Source: PALSA-693 sp963834725
GTDB taxonomy: Bacteria; Actinomycetota; Acidimicrobiia; Acidimicrobiales; Palsa-688
DNA: 64,000 nt
NCBI GenBank assembly: GCA_963834725.1
Contig: CAWICN010000001.1
Coordinates: 3,844,001-3,908,000 of the forward strand
Direction: 5' to 3'
A model generated the notes under the pieces. The model made no database searches. It saw nothing but the letters and a program-made list of their open reading frames with translations, and had not been told where the DNA came from. Position 1 is the first letter of the stretch; the number at the start of each line of letters is the position of its first letter. Both the position numbers and the translations under genes were made by a program. This document shows, piece after piece, positions 1 to 7,852 of the stretch.

Positions 1-1192
1 GGTTCGATGCCTTGGCCGGGACGCTGGCTGGCGGCGCGGTCTGGCCTACGTTGAGCCATTGCTGGATCACGGCTGTGCCCTGCTGGGTCTCGGCGTCGAG
101 AGCGCCCGGCACCGCGGCCGAGTTCTGGGTGGGATAGGTGTAGGAGGGGATGGTCGAGAGATTCGCCGACCGGAAGTCCTGGGCCAGAGAGAGTAGAAGA
201 GAGTCGCTGAACGATGAATCGACGGTCAGGTTCTTGGTGATGCTGGCGATCACGTTATTGAGGACAATGGGATTGGTTGGCGCCACCCGCTTGGCTTTCC
301 TGGCCAGGGCCTTAACGAACGCCTGCTGACGCTGAATCCGGCCCAGGTCACTCTCGGGATACAGCTGATAGTGCCATCCGCCGTTGAGGTAGTACTGGTA
401 TTCGCGTGAGCGGACAAATGCCAGCGCCTGTGCTCCGGAGAGCTTGTAGCAGCCGGCGACTGGAATGCTCAGGTTGGAAAACAGGTCACGCGCCGGGGTG
501 GGGAAGTACTGTTCCACGCCACCGACGGCGTCGGCGACCGCCTCGAAGGTGTCGAAGTTGAACACGGCGACATGGTTGATCTGAATCCCGAAGTCCTGAT
601 CGAGCACGGTGACGAGCAGGGAGGGGTTTCCAGTGTTGAAGGCGGTGTTGATTCGGGTTGTTCCGTACCCGGGGACCGGCTCCAGGGTGTCGCGGGGAAT
701 GGACAGCAGGGCCAAGGCCCGCTTCTTCGGGTTTACTCGCAACAGGATGATGCTGTCGGACCGTTGACCCTGAACAGCGGTCGTACCGCCAAACTGGCCG
801 CCGCCATTGATGGACCGGGTGTCCGAACCGATCACCAGCATCGTGAAGGCCGCCCCAGCAGGACCGGACAGGCTCTGTGAGCTGCTGCCCTGAGCATGAA
901 GGCCCGCCACGGGGATCCGGTTGATCTGCCCGAGCCTCCACTGGACGTACGCATAAGCGGAGCCTGACCCCAGGATGGCCAGCATGGTGAGGATGTTGGC
1001 GGCGATCAAGGCTCGGCGGGGCCATCTCCTCCGGCCGATGAGGGAGCGCTGGTGCTCGCCCTGGCCAGGTCCGGTCGAGGTCGGTTCACGACCGGGTGCG
1101 CCCTGGCGCGCCGAGCGCCGAAGCTCCTGTCCGAGCCGACGGAGACCTGCTTCTGGGTCGGTAAGCCCTGAGGACCCAACCCGCGCGGTCAT
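1..1192 (-). CDS. LytR-CpsA-Psr (LCP) family protein, C-terminus cut by window edge
   Basis: LCP proteins transfer undecaprenyl-linked glycopolymers (arabinogalactan or teichoic-type polymers) onto peptidoglycan outside the membrane. The frame opens at an ATG at 1192 and stays open to base 1, giving about 397 visible residues. Order: an Arg-rich cytoplasmic tail of about 60 residues, one membrane helix at about 61-82 (ALIAANILTMLAILGSG), then an extracytoplasmic LCP domain with GSDTRS near 121-126, RSDSIILLRV near 143-152, SIPRDT near 163-168, and later GYGTTRINTAF and FVRSREY, which carry the family's conserved Arg/Asp pattern. No clear ribosome site precedes the ATG. Family assignment is firm; the acceptor polymer is unknown. 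Confidence 0.9.
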   Translation of the reverse strand, partial: MTARVGSSGLTDPEAGLRRLGQELRRSARQGAPGREPTSTGPGQGEHQRSLIGRRRWPRRALIAANILTMLAILGSGSAYAYVQWRLGQINRIPVAGLHAQGSSSQSLSGPAGAAFTMLVIGSDTRSINGGGQFGGTTAVQGQRSDSIILLRVNPKKRALALLSIPRDTLEPVPGYGTTRINTAFNTGNPSLLVTVLDQDFGIQINHVAVFNFDTFEAVADAVGGVEQYFPTPARDLFSNLSIPVAGCYKLSGAQALAFVRSREYQYYLNGGWHYQLYPESDLGRIQRQQAFVKALARKAKRVAPTNPIVLNNVIASITKNLTVDSSFSDSLLLSLAQDFRSANLSTIPSYTYPTQNSAAVPGALDAETQQGTAVIQQWLNVGQTAPPASVPAKASN

Positions 1193-1296
1193 GACGCGAT
1201 TTCAGTCAGTTCCACGTCGGGCGGGGGGCCTGGCACATCCAAGCGATCGTACCGGGCCGTCTTGTCGTCCGTGTCGCGGCCAGGTCCGGCCGAGAC

Positions 1297-2114
1297 TCAC
1301 TCGTCCGGTTCAGCCAGCCCAGCAACCCACGATGGCGCGTACTCCTCTGCGAAGTCCAGCATCCGCGCCCACGAGTCTCCGTGTCCCGATCGCCAGAGCG
1401 TGTCCCACGGGGCGATTCCGGCACCGGCCCGTCGGCGCAGGTGCTGATAGCTGCTGCGGATCCGGGCCACGATCACCCCCGGCAGCCGGCGCCGGTCACG
1501 GCCCACCAGGTGATATCCGGTGGCCAGTGCGCTCAGGCGCTCCATCACGGGCACCGGACCGGACCAACCCGCCTCGGTCGCGTCGGGAGAGATCGGGATG
1601 ACCCCGATGGCGCAGTAGGCGACGTCCCAGATCGGGGGCGCGGTCCGGCCGCGTCCCAATCGATGAAGGCCCAGCGCCCATCATTGATGACAAGGTTCCA
1701 TGCCGTTGGATCGTTGTGGCAGACGATGAGGCCTCGATCGTCGGCGTAGTCCATCGCATCGGCGGCCATCTCCGGGAACTGCCAGATGGCCTGGTCGCCG
1801 GGATCGAAGTCGGCGACGGCGTCGTGAAAATCCCGCAGCAGGCGACCCACGCCGGCGACGCTCTCTTGCGATCCGAGCAGACGCCGGTGTGCGGCCGGCC
1901 AGGGAACCTCGCCGGGGATGTACTCCAGCACCTCGCGGCCCTGGTCGTCGATACCGAGGACCTTCGGTGCCCCGGTGAACCCGCGCTGTTCCACGTGCCG
2001 TAACAGCGCGTGCACTGATGGTGTCCAGGGCCCGGCCGGGCGACGCACCGTCGCCCCAACCCGGACGACGCCGGCGGAGATACTCCCGCCCTCCAGGCGC
2101 TGCTCCGCGTCCAC
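1297..2114 (-). pseudogene. APH-type phosphotransferase, frameshifted
   Basis: Kinase-like fold of the aminoglycoside phosphotransferase family, which phosphorylates small hydroxylated substrates; the substrate here is unknown. The N-terminal part starts at a GTG at 2114 and contains GREVLEYIPGEVPWP, the catalytic loop CHNDPTAWNLV and the metal-binding FIDWDAAGPR. Directly after this the frame is lost near 1640. The rest of the domain (PPIWDVAYCAIG to GLAEPDE) continues in another frame to a TGA at 1297. One added G in the GGACCGCGCCCCCG stretch would join the parts into a normal protein of about 270 residues. This may be a sequencing error or a real recent pseudogene. A tandem repeat lies just upstream of the start. 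Confidence 0.75.
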
Positions 2115-2124
2115 GATGCCCAGT

Positions 2125-2215
2125 CTGTCCGAGAATGCCTGGCTCTCCGAGATGACCTGGCTCTCCGAGAGTGACCTGGCTCTCCGAGAGTGCCTGGTTT
2201 CGGAGAGCGTCCTGG
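2125..2215. repeat. 18-19 bp tandem repeat, five units
   Basis: Five head-to-tail copies with plus-strand consensus CTCTCCGAGAGTGACCTGG; three units are 18 bp with small changes, one is 19 bp and the last is degenerate. Each good unit has the self-complementary core CTCTCCGAGAG. The array fills the space between the stop of the Cys/His-rich gene and the start of the phosphotransferase gene. The unit length is not kept to a multiple of three, in line with a non-coding position. Confidence 0.9.
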
Positions 2216-2225
2216 GACGCCCGGA

Positions 2226-2615
2226 TCAAGCCCCGGGGTTTTTTCGGAACCCGTGACCGAAGAACCCGCCGCGGGGACGGGCGTGGGCGTGATAGTGATC
2301 GGGGATGTTGCGCATGTTGTCGTCGACGTAGTGCCCGACGGTGAGCTGTTCGCCTGCAACTCGCGCCAGTTGCTCGTGCATATGTGACAGATGATCGGGA
2401 GGAGGCTCGGTGCCGTGGTAGCGCCAGACCACCATCGGCACGTAGCAAATCTCGCACTCGGCGATCCAGCACACGTCGTCCTCGTGGAACCACGGTGTGA
2501 TCCGGGCCGCTTCACACAACTCACAATCCTGAGGCCGCGGGGCGGCCGGCGGGCGTTCGACCACGTCGACGAACTCTAGGGGGCCGAGGCCCATCGCCGT
2601 GATGCAGCCGACCAC
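2226..2615 (-). CDS. Cys/His-rich protein of unknown function
   Basis: A 129-residue protein I cannot assign. It has a CELCEAARITPWFHEDDVCW stretch followed by ECEICYVPMVVW, that is two C-x2-C pairs about 20 residues apart, which could bind zinc. The second half holds HLSHMHEQL and DHYHAHARPRGG, rich in His. The arrangement recalls small HIT-like or zinc-ribbon proteins, but no HIT active-site triad is clear. The frame opens at a GTG at 2615, 28 bp after the WYL regulator gene on the same strand; an ATG at 2594 is an equally good start. It could be co-transcribed with the regulator. Confidence 0.6.
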   Translation of the reverse strand: MVGCITAMGLGPLEFVDVVERPPAAPRPQDCELCEAARITPWFHEDDVCWIAECEICYVPMVVWRYHGTEPPPDHLSHMHEQLARVAGEQLTVGHYVDDNMRNIPDHYHAHARPRGGFFGHGFRKNPGA

Positions 2616-2642
2616 TCTGGGCGCTGCGGTCGGGTGGGAGGA

Positions 2643-3638
2643 CTAGCCAATCAGCCGCGGGTCGGGTGCCGGCGCAGGCAGGTCGGGACCCGCATGGGCA
2701 CCGCACAGGGCTTCGCCCAGCGCCCGGAAGTGCTCCCGGAGCGCGTCCGGCTCGAGGACCTCGAAGGGCAAGCCCAGGCCCACCAGGCGGCCCGCGAACC
2801 ATTCGAAGTCATCGGCCCCCATTCGCAGGGTGGAAGCCCGCCTGCCGGCAGGCTGGACCAGGCCGACCGTCGGCGGGACCCGCAGTTCGACCTCGGCCGG
2901 GGGAGCCGCGACCTTGATGACAGCCTGGAAGCGATATGGGGCCGCGCTCAAGGCGTCAGCGACGAGCTGCGCCGGGTCGGTCAACTGGCGGGGGATGAAC
3001 GTATGGCCGGTGATCTCCGGCACCGCCGCAATGCGGTCGACCCGAAAGGTCCGCCAATCGCGGCGGTCGAGGTCGTAGGCGACCAGGTACCAGCGCCGTT
3101 CCGTGGCCACCAGGCGGTACGGCTCGGCCCGCCGCTCGCTGTGCCGGCCATCGGCCGCGGCGTAGGGGAAGCGGACCAGCTGCTGGGACTCGCACGCCCG
3201 CGCCAGCGGGACCAAACGGTCCGCTGGCAGGGCTTCGGCGGGGCGGCTCAAGGCGACGGTACTGGCCCGGATGGCTGCCACCTGGGTGCGGACGCGCCCG
3301 GGCAGGAGTCGGTCGAGTTTGGTCAAGGCGCTGAGCGCAGGGGTTTCAATGCCCCAGAGGGCACTCCCCGCGGACCAGCCCAGGGCGACGGCCATGGCGG
3401 TGGCCTCGTCGTCGTCAAGAAGAAGGGGCGGCAGGTCGGTTCCCGCCTGCAGCCGGTAGCCACCGTCGCGGCCGGGGGCGGAATCGACCACATATCCGAG
3501 CGTTCGCAGCCGTTCGACGTCTCTCCGCAGGGTTCGCGCTGTCACGCCCAGTTGCTCGGCGAGCTCTATCCCGTTCCAGCGGGATCGGCGCTGCAGCAAC
3601 CCGAGCAGACGGAGCAACCTCGCCGCGGAATCTGACAC
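2643..3638 (-). CDS. WYL-domain transcriptional regulator (YafY/DeoR-like)
   Basis: A 331-residue regulator with an N-terminal winged helix (RLLRLLGLLQ, then ELAEQLGVTARTLRRDVERL at about 26-45) and a WYL ligand-sensing region (LVRFPYAAADGRHSERRAEP, then RRWYLVAYDLDRRDWRTFRV). It ends with the C-terminal WCX-type part (LRMGADDFEWFAGRLVGLG). WYL proteins are thought to sense nucleotides or nucleic acids and repress or activate nearby genes. The start is a GTG at 3638. Two perfect palindromes overlap and precede the start codon, so autoregulation is likely. Confidence 0.92.
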   Translation of the reverse strand: MSDSAARLLRLLGLLQRRSRWNGIELAEQLGVTARTLRRDVERLRTLGYVVDSAPGRDGGYRLQAGTDLPPLLLDDDEATAMAVALGWSAGSALWGIETPALSALTKLDRLLPGRVRTQVAAIRASTVALSRPAEALPADRLVPLARACESQQLVRFPYAAADGRHSERRAEPYRLVATERRWYLVAYDLDRRDWRTFRVDRIAAVPEITGHTFIPRQLTDPAQLVADALSAAPYRFQAVIKVAAPPAEVELRVPPTVGLVQPAGRRASTLRMGADDFEWFAGRLVGLGLPFEVLEPDALREHFRALGEALCGAHAGPDLPAPAPDPRLIG

Positions 3639-3680
3639 CGATGAAGTTTGTCAGATCATGCGGACCGATTCTGTCCGCAT
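3631..3680. promoter_or_regulatory. Two adjacent perfect palindromes over the WYL regulator start
   Basis: TCTGACA (3631-3637) and TGTCAGA (3649-3655) form a 7-bp inverted repeat with an 11-bp gap, overlapping the regulator's GTG. Three bases on, ATGCGGAC (3658-3665) and GTCCGCAT (3673-3680) form an 8-bp inverted repeat with a 7-bp gap. Placement at the 5' end of a regulator gene suggests operator sites for that regulator; this is inference. Further on, GGGCGGTCTGGTTCGT and GGGCCGTCTGGTTCGT (about 3700-3738) are a near-perfect direct repeat. Confidence 0.5.
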
Positions 3681-3754
3681 TGGCTCGTAGCGTTCTGATC
3701 GGGCGGTCTGGTTCGTCGCCGGGCCGTCTGGTTCGTTTTCGGGAGGTGGACGGC

Positions 3755-3979
3755 ATGTACCAAAACCCGTGGATCCTGCAAGAGCTCATTCATCACCAGC
3801 AGCAAGGCGTCGTCCGTGGCACGGCGCCGGCTCAACTCGATCCGGACCGGCCGGTGCGCCGTTTTCCCCGTGCCCGGTGGGTTCTGGCCGAGGTGCGCGC
3901 CAAGACGGCACCAAGGCCGCCAGCCCGACCGTCGCCGGCGGCGACGAGGGTACAGAGTGCGCTGGATCGGGCGGGCTAG
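3755..3979 (+). CDS. Small hypothetical protein
   Basis: A 74-residue protein starting MYQNPWILQELIHHQQQG and ending in a Pro/Arg-rich tail. The ATG at 3755 has a strong ribosome site, GGGAGGTGG, five to six bases upstream. The start fits a type of small actinobacterial protein that begins with a short helix-forming stretch and has no known role. It is divergent from the WYL regulator, so the palindromes between them could control it. No catalytic motif or membrane segment is seen. Confidence 0.55.
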   Translation: MYQNPWILQELIHHQQQGVVRGTAPAQLDPDRPVRRFPRARWVLAEVRAKTAPRPPARPSPAATRVQSALDRAG

Positions 3980-4034
3980 GGCTCAACCCGGCGGGCTAGG
4001 GTCGAGCGCGACACGATCGCGCCGGGAGGTGCCC

Positions 4035-4655
4035 ATGGAGTCGATGCAGTTCACGATCGGTGCCGAGGCAACCTGCACGGACGGGGTATGCGGCGAGGTG
4101 ATCCGCGTGGTAGTCGACCCCATTGCCAGGGAGGTCACCCACGTGGTCGTCGAGCCCAAGCACCGGAGCGGCCTCGGCAGGCTCGTGCCGCTCAATCTCG
4201 TCGACGACGCCACGGCAGGAGGGGTCCGGCTGCGCTGCTCCACTTCGGAACTGAGCGGGCTCGAGCCCGCGGAGGCAACCCAGTTTCTGCCCGGCGTTGA
4301 AGGGTATCCCGGCTATGCCGAGGAAGAGGTGCTGGCCTGGCCCTATTTCGGTGGCAACGGCTCCATGCCGGTCACCTTCGACACCTTGCCCGTGGACGAG
4401 ATTGCGGTCCGTCGGGGTGACCGGGTCCATGCCACCGACGGAGCCATCGGGCACGTCGAAGGTCTGGTCGTTGACGCCGGCACCCGCCACGTGAGCCATG
4501 TTCTGCTCCAGCAGGGGCACCTCTGGGGCCGTAAGGAGGTCGCCATACCCATCGCTGCGGTTGCGAGCGTCGACGACGGCGTCCGGCTCAACGTCAGTAA
4601 GCGGCAGGTGGAGGACCTGCCCGCGGTCGGCGACGAGCCGCTCCGTCGCCACTGA
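4035..4655 (+). CDS. PRC-barrel domain protein
   Basis: A 206-residue soluble protein with two PRC-barrel-like repeats. The first is at about 5-70 (FTIGAEATCTDGVCGEVIRV, VVDPIAREVTHVVVEPKH). The second is at about 115-185 (VRRGDRVHATDGAIGHVEGL, VVDAGTRHVSHVLLQQGHLW). PRC barrels occur in the photosynthetic reaction-centre H subunit, RimM and many stress proteins; the role here is unknown. The ATG at 4035 follows GGGAGGT with four bases between, which decides the start over a longer upstream frame. Confidence 0.85.
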   Translation: MESMQFTIGAEATCTDGVCGEVIRVVVDPIAREVTHVVVEPKHRSGLGRLVPLNLVDDATAGGVRLRCSTSELSGLEPAEATQFLPGVEGYPGYAEEEVLAWPYFGGNGSMPVTFDTLPVDEIAVRRGDRVHATDGAIGHVEGLVVDAGTRHVSHVLLQQGHLWGRKEVAIPIAAVASVDDGVRLNVSKRQVEDLPAVGDEPLRRH

Positions 4656-4982
4656 ATCGCGCTCGGGGGTGGTGCGCCGGGGCCTCACCTCAGCGCCGAG
4701 GACGGTGGGCAGTCTGCCTCGCAAGTTTCTGCCCCCCACGCCCCCATACGTCTGGCCTCTTTAAGCCCACACCCCTCAACCGACCTTTGGACATTTCCGC
4801 GACTTTTGGAGCAAAAAGTACATGAGATGTAGTCGTCGCTCCAGAAGTGCGTGGTGACTCCAAGAGCCGCGGGGAAGTCGGGCCTGGGCCCGTCCCCTTG
4901 GCGGGGCGCAAACTCATCCCTCGGTACTGGTTCGAACCCGAAGGTGGCGGAGTCGGGCGCCGGTCGGAACCGTTCGGGATGA
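4656..4982. other. Intergenic region between convergent genes
   Basis: No gene is supported in this 327-bp stretch. It holds an AT-richer patch near 4780-4835 and a GC-rich part near 4870-4960. A tRNA-like TTCGAAC is present but has no pairing T-stem. No convincing terminator hairpin was found, although two genes converge here. Confidence 0.5.
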
Positions 4983-5849
4983 TCAGGGGGCCCAGCCGGC
5001 GCCGGCCCGGGGTCTCGCCCCCGAACCTTCCCGGAGGCCGGCGAAGAGGTCGTCTTCCGGCACCGGCGCTCCCGTCGCGTCGAAGGCCCGGATGAACGTC
5101 TCCTCCTGGAAGAACTCCTGGAACAGCTCGGGCGGCATTCTCGAGAACCACGACTCGTCCAGCTGGCTCGCGTGTGCCATCAGCGCAGCCCGCTTCCGGT
5201 CAAGGACGGCGCTGATGTCCACCGATGTCGTGATCCGCCGCTCGAGCGCCTCCATCTGCTCCTGGATGCGGGCCATTCGCTCGGGGTCGGGCGGCGGTTG
5301 GTTCGGGGGTTCGAGGCCATGGGCTCGCATGACCTCGCGAAGCCGCTGAAAATCCCGGCGCCGCCGGGCGATGTAGTAGAGCTTCGCCGGGATCCGGGTT
5401 CCTTCCACCGCCGCCACTGTGATGTCGTGGGCATGAAGATGATCGGGATGGTTGTAGCCGCCATTGTCGGCGTAGGTGGCGACCACATCGGGCTGATACT
5501 GCTCAAAGAGCGAGGCCAGCCGGCCGGCGGCCACGTCGACCGGCACATTACAGAACACGTCGTCGCGATGGCGGTGCCGCCACTCCGGCATGCCCGAGTC
5601 GTGATACCCAAGCCGTTCGAGGGTGCCGACGCTCAGGATCTCACAGGCCTTGTCGAGCTCGGCCAGCCGGACCCGGGCTACTGCGTCCTCGTCGTGGCCC
5701 TCTTCGGCAGGCTTGACGTGACCCGGACCATCCCCGAGCTCCCCGTTGGTGCAGGTGACGAGCACGGTGCGGATGCCCTCCTCGGCGTACCGGGCCAGCA
5801 CGCCGCCGGTGCTGGAGGACTCGTCGTCGGGGTGGGCGTGTACTGCCAT
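4983..5849 (-). CDS. PIG-L family deacetylase, mycothiol S-conjugate amidase-like
   Basis: A 288-residue zinc hydrolase of the LmbE/PIG-L fold. Known relatives MshB and Mca cleave an N-acyl bond in mycothiol biosynthesis or release mercapturates from mycothiol conjugates. HAHPDDESS near the N-terminus (His6, Asp9) and YNHPDHLHAHD near residue 137 supply the metal ligands. LVTCTNGELGDG fits Mca. The ATG at 5849 leaves only five residues before the HPDD motif and has no good ribosome site. In-frame residues upstream (TLTF) resemble the usual family start, so the true N-terminus may be slightly longer or use a rare start codon. The exact substrate is not provable here. Confidence 0.85.
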   Translation of the reverse strand: MAVHAHPDDESSSTGGVLARYAEEGIRTVLVTCTNGELGDGPGHVKPAEEGHDEDAVARVRLAELDKACEILSVGTLERLGYHDSGMPEWRHRHRDDVFCNVPVDVAAGRLASLFEQYQPDVVATYADNGGYNHPDHLHAHDITVAAVEGTRIPAKLYYIARRRRDFQRLREVMRAHGLEPPNQPPPDPERMARIQEQMEALERRITTSVDISAVLDRKRAALMAHASQLDESWFSRMPPELFQEFFQEETFIRAFDATGAPVPEDDLFAGLREGSGARPRAGAGWAP

Positions 5850-5912
5850 GAAGGTAAGCGTGGCGACATGCTAAGTGGTCTGGACCGCCAAAGCAGGCTC
5901 ACCTCTGACGCA

Positions 5913-5984
5913 GACCCGGTCCTGGGCGCCGACTCCATCCTGGGCGCCGACTCGATCCTGGGCGCCGACTCCATCCTGGGCGTG
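5913..5984. repeat. 18-bp tandem repeat, four units
   Basis: Four units with consensus GACTCCATCCTGGGCGCC, differing at one to four positions, the first being the most divergent. The array lies upstream of the Mca-like gene and downstream of the SHOCT gene, both on the minus strand. On the minus strand each unit contains CCAGGA, similar to the CCAGG in the array at 2125-2215, but the units are otherwise unrelated. Confidence 0.92.
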
Positions 5985-6000
5985 GACCCTTGCGGCACCG

Positions 6001-6399
6001 TCAGGTGCCGAGCGCCTTTGCCTTCTCCCGCGCGAACTCGTCGTCGGTGATGACGCCCCGATCCCTGAGGTCGGCCAGCTTCGACAGCTGGTCGGCCGTG
6101 CCGGATCCAGAGGCGGCCGTCTCCCTCACGTAGTCGCGGAATTGGGCTTCCTGAGCCTGGGCGTATCGCGCCTGGCGCTCGTGCATCTTTCCGCCGCGCA
6201 CAATCAGGTACAGCAGCACGCCGATTAACGGAAAGATGATGATGCCGATGACCCATATTGCCTTGGCAAATCCGCCCAGGTCGTGGCTGCGGAAAATATC
6301 GGTGAAGATCATGATCAACAGCCAGATCCAGATGATGAACCCAAAGATCCAGAGCAGGGTCAGGAAGGCGTCCAGCAATGGATACGACGTGGCGATCAT
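6001..6399 (-). CDS. SHOCT-domain membrane protein with PLD_N-like helices
   Basis: A 132-residue protein with two membrane helices (about 7-33, LLWIFGFIIWIWLLIMIF; about 44-66, WVIGIIIFPLIGVLLYLIV). A charged linker and a C-terminal SHOCT motif (DQLSKLADLRDRGVITDDEF) follow. The architecture is common in actinobacteria; SHOCT is a short oligomerisation motif and the role is unknown. The ATG at 6399 is preceded by GAAAGGTGGG and is preferred over an in-frame start at 6429. Confidence 0.85.
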   Translation of the reverse strand: MIATSYPLLDAFLTLLWIFGFIIWIWLLIMIFTDIFRSHDLGGFAKAIWVIGIIIFPLIGVLLYLIVRGGKMHERQARYAQAQEAQFRDYVRETAASGSGTADQLSKLADLRDRGVITDDEFAREKAKALGT

Positions 6400-6473
6400 T
6401 GGCCCACCTTTCTCCGGCGTTTGGCGCACGGAACCGTACTAATGCACGTGCCGATAACAATACGCGCCCCTCG

Positions 6474-6502
6474 CCCCTCGCCCGGGGATTACCCGAGAGG
6501 GG
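6474..6502. terminator. Stem-loop, possible terminator
   Basis: CCCCTC (6474-6479) pairs with GAGGGG (6497-6502), and an inner CGGG/CCCG pair encloses GATTA. It sits between the stop of the flavoprotein remnant and the start of the SHOCT gene. No T-run follows on either strand, so termination is only a suggestion. Confidence 0.3.
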
Positions 6503-6540
6503 TGAGACGGGACCAAACGCCGTGGGCCCGATCATCGCAC

Positions 6541-6649
6541 CCGGGTGGCCCTGGCCGCCGCATCAGACCCGGTGGCCTGGGCCGCCGCATCAGAGCCGGG
6601 CGGCCGTCGCCGCCGCATCGGACGCAGGGGCCCTCGCCGCCGCATCAGA
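6541..6649. repeat. 27-bp tandem repeat, four units
   Basis: Four units (27, 27, 28 and 27 bp) sharing the core GCCGCCGCATCAGA. They form the 3' end of the decayed flavoprotein gene, where a catalytic C-terminal region would be expected, and in that frame encode short SDAAA repeats. The 28-bp unit shows that frame has not been kept. Confidence 0.88.
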
Positions 6650-7569
6650 GCCGTGCGGTACTCGTCGCGGAGAAGGTGCACCACCTGCTGGTCGAAGATC
6701 TGCCAGGCGAACTGCTGCGGTTGCCGCAGGATTTGGGGTCACCGACGGCGAGGTCGCCGAAGTCCGGGGCATTGCGGTCCCAGGCGACAGCGTGACAGCC
6801 GGACCAGTGGCCGACCGGCCCGGCGCCGGCTTCGAGGGCCATCCGGTGGCCCTGGCCGGTATTGAAGCGGGTGCCCCGGACCTTGGCCAGATCCCACCCC
6901 GGGCCGAGATATCGGTTTCTCCACTCAGCGTTGGCCTGAAAGCCGCCCGACGCCAGGACGACGGCGCCGGCCACCAGGGATCGCGTCCGTCCCGACACCC
7001 TGGCTCGGACCCCGGTCACGCCTCGCTCGTCATACAGCAAGGACATCGCAGGGGCTTCGTACATGATCTCAACACCGTCGCGGCGGGCGACCTCCTGCTG
7101 CCGGTCGGTCAGGCCCCGCCCACCTCCGGAGACTTCGACCGTGAGGCCCCCCAGAAGCGCATCCGCTCACCGCTCCGGAAGGCCTGGCGGCCATATGCGG
7201 GCACGAACCGAACGCCCTTCTCCCGGAGCCACCGCAGGGTGGGCTGACTGTCGCGCACCACGACATCGACCAGCTCCGGATCGGCCCGGTACTCGGTGAG
7301 CCGGGCCAGATCCTCGCGAAACTGCTCAGCGGGATAGGTGCCGAAGTCGGTCCGGGCCAGTTCCTCCGCGGTCAGGTCGGGCATCAAGGCCCGGAGATCG
7401 TCGGCGCCTCGGTAGGTGACCCGCATGGCGCCGGCAGTGAAGGCCGTGTTTCCACCCCGCTCGGAGAAGGGGTCCCGCTCGAGAACCAGGACGGAGGCTC
7501 CGCACTCGCGGGCCGCCAACGCCGCGGACATGGCCGCGTTGCCCGCACCGACCACGATGACGTCCCAGT

Positions 7570-7658
7570 CCCTGTGTTCGTGCTTGTTGGCCCGGTGCTC
7601 GTGCTCGTGCTCGTCGGGCCGGTGCTCGTGCTCGTTGGCCCTGTGTTCGTGCTCGTCG
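7570..7658. repeat. 21-bp in-frame repeat coding a His/Glu linker
   Basis: Units built on GGCCCGGTGCTCGTGCTCGT repeat about four times, one with an extra 6 bp. On the minus strand they encode EHEHRANEHEHRPDEHEHEH just before the FAD-binding motif of the flavoprotein remnant. All length changes are multiples of three. The His-rich segment could bind metal, but it may simply be an expanded linker. Confidence 0.88.
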
Positions 7659-7852
7659 CTCGTGGACGGCTCATCCGGGCGCGTTGTTTGGTTCCCCGCT
7701 GGTCCCGGGGCGGTATTGGGCGCCATCGCGATCCACTCTTTCGTAGCGGCTCGTCCGTTGAGCGAGCCGCGCTGCGAAGTATCGCGCTCGAAGCCGGCCG
7801 CCTCGTTCGACAACGCGCCCTCACTGGACAACGCGGCGACCGTGGCGCTGGA

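Larger units (their letters stand above)
6532..7726 (-). pseudogene. FAD-dependent dehydrogenase (tricarballylate/fumarate reductase type), decayed
   Basis: Remnant of a flavoprotein of the succinate dehydrogenase/tricarballylate dehydrogenase family. It starts at an ATG at 7726, passes a His/Glu repeat linker and then has the FAD-binding DWDVIVVGAGNAAMSAALAA and ERGGNTAFTAGAMRVTY. Near 7142 one base is missing in a G run after RMRFWG; adding one G restores GGLTVEVSGGGRGLTDRQQ. Near 6735 the protein jumps from DFGDLAVGDPK to QQFAWQIFDQQVVHLLRDEY in another frame, losing about 35 residues of the family's active-site region. The normal C-terminal third is absent and is replaced by a 27-bp repeat array up to a TGA at 6532. 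It is unlikely to be active even if the first frameshift is an error. Confidence 0.75.

Noticed and set aside
1189..1296. Short minus-strand frame ending in TGA that overlaps the LCP start codon (ATGA)
   Set aside because: It begins just after the phosphotransferase stop and has no convincing start codon or ribosome site; the overlap is probably chance.
2634..3635. 333-residue open frame on the plus strand
   Set aside because: Fully antisense to the WYL regulator and without recognisable motifs.
4925..4945. TTCGAAC preceded by GG, like a tRNA T-loop
   Set aside because: The five bases on either side do not pair as a T-stem on either strand, and no acceptor or anticodon stem can be built around it.
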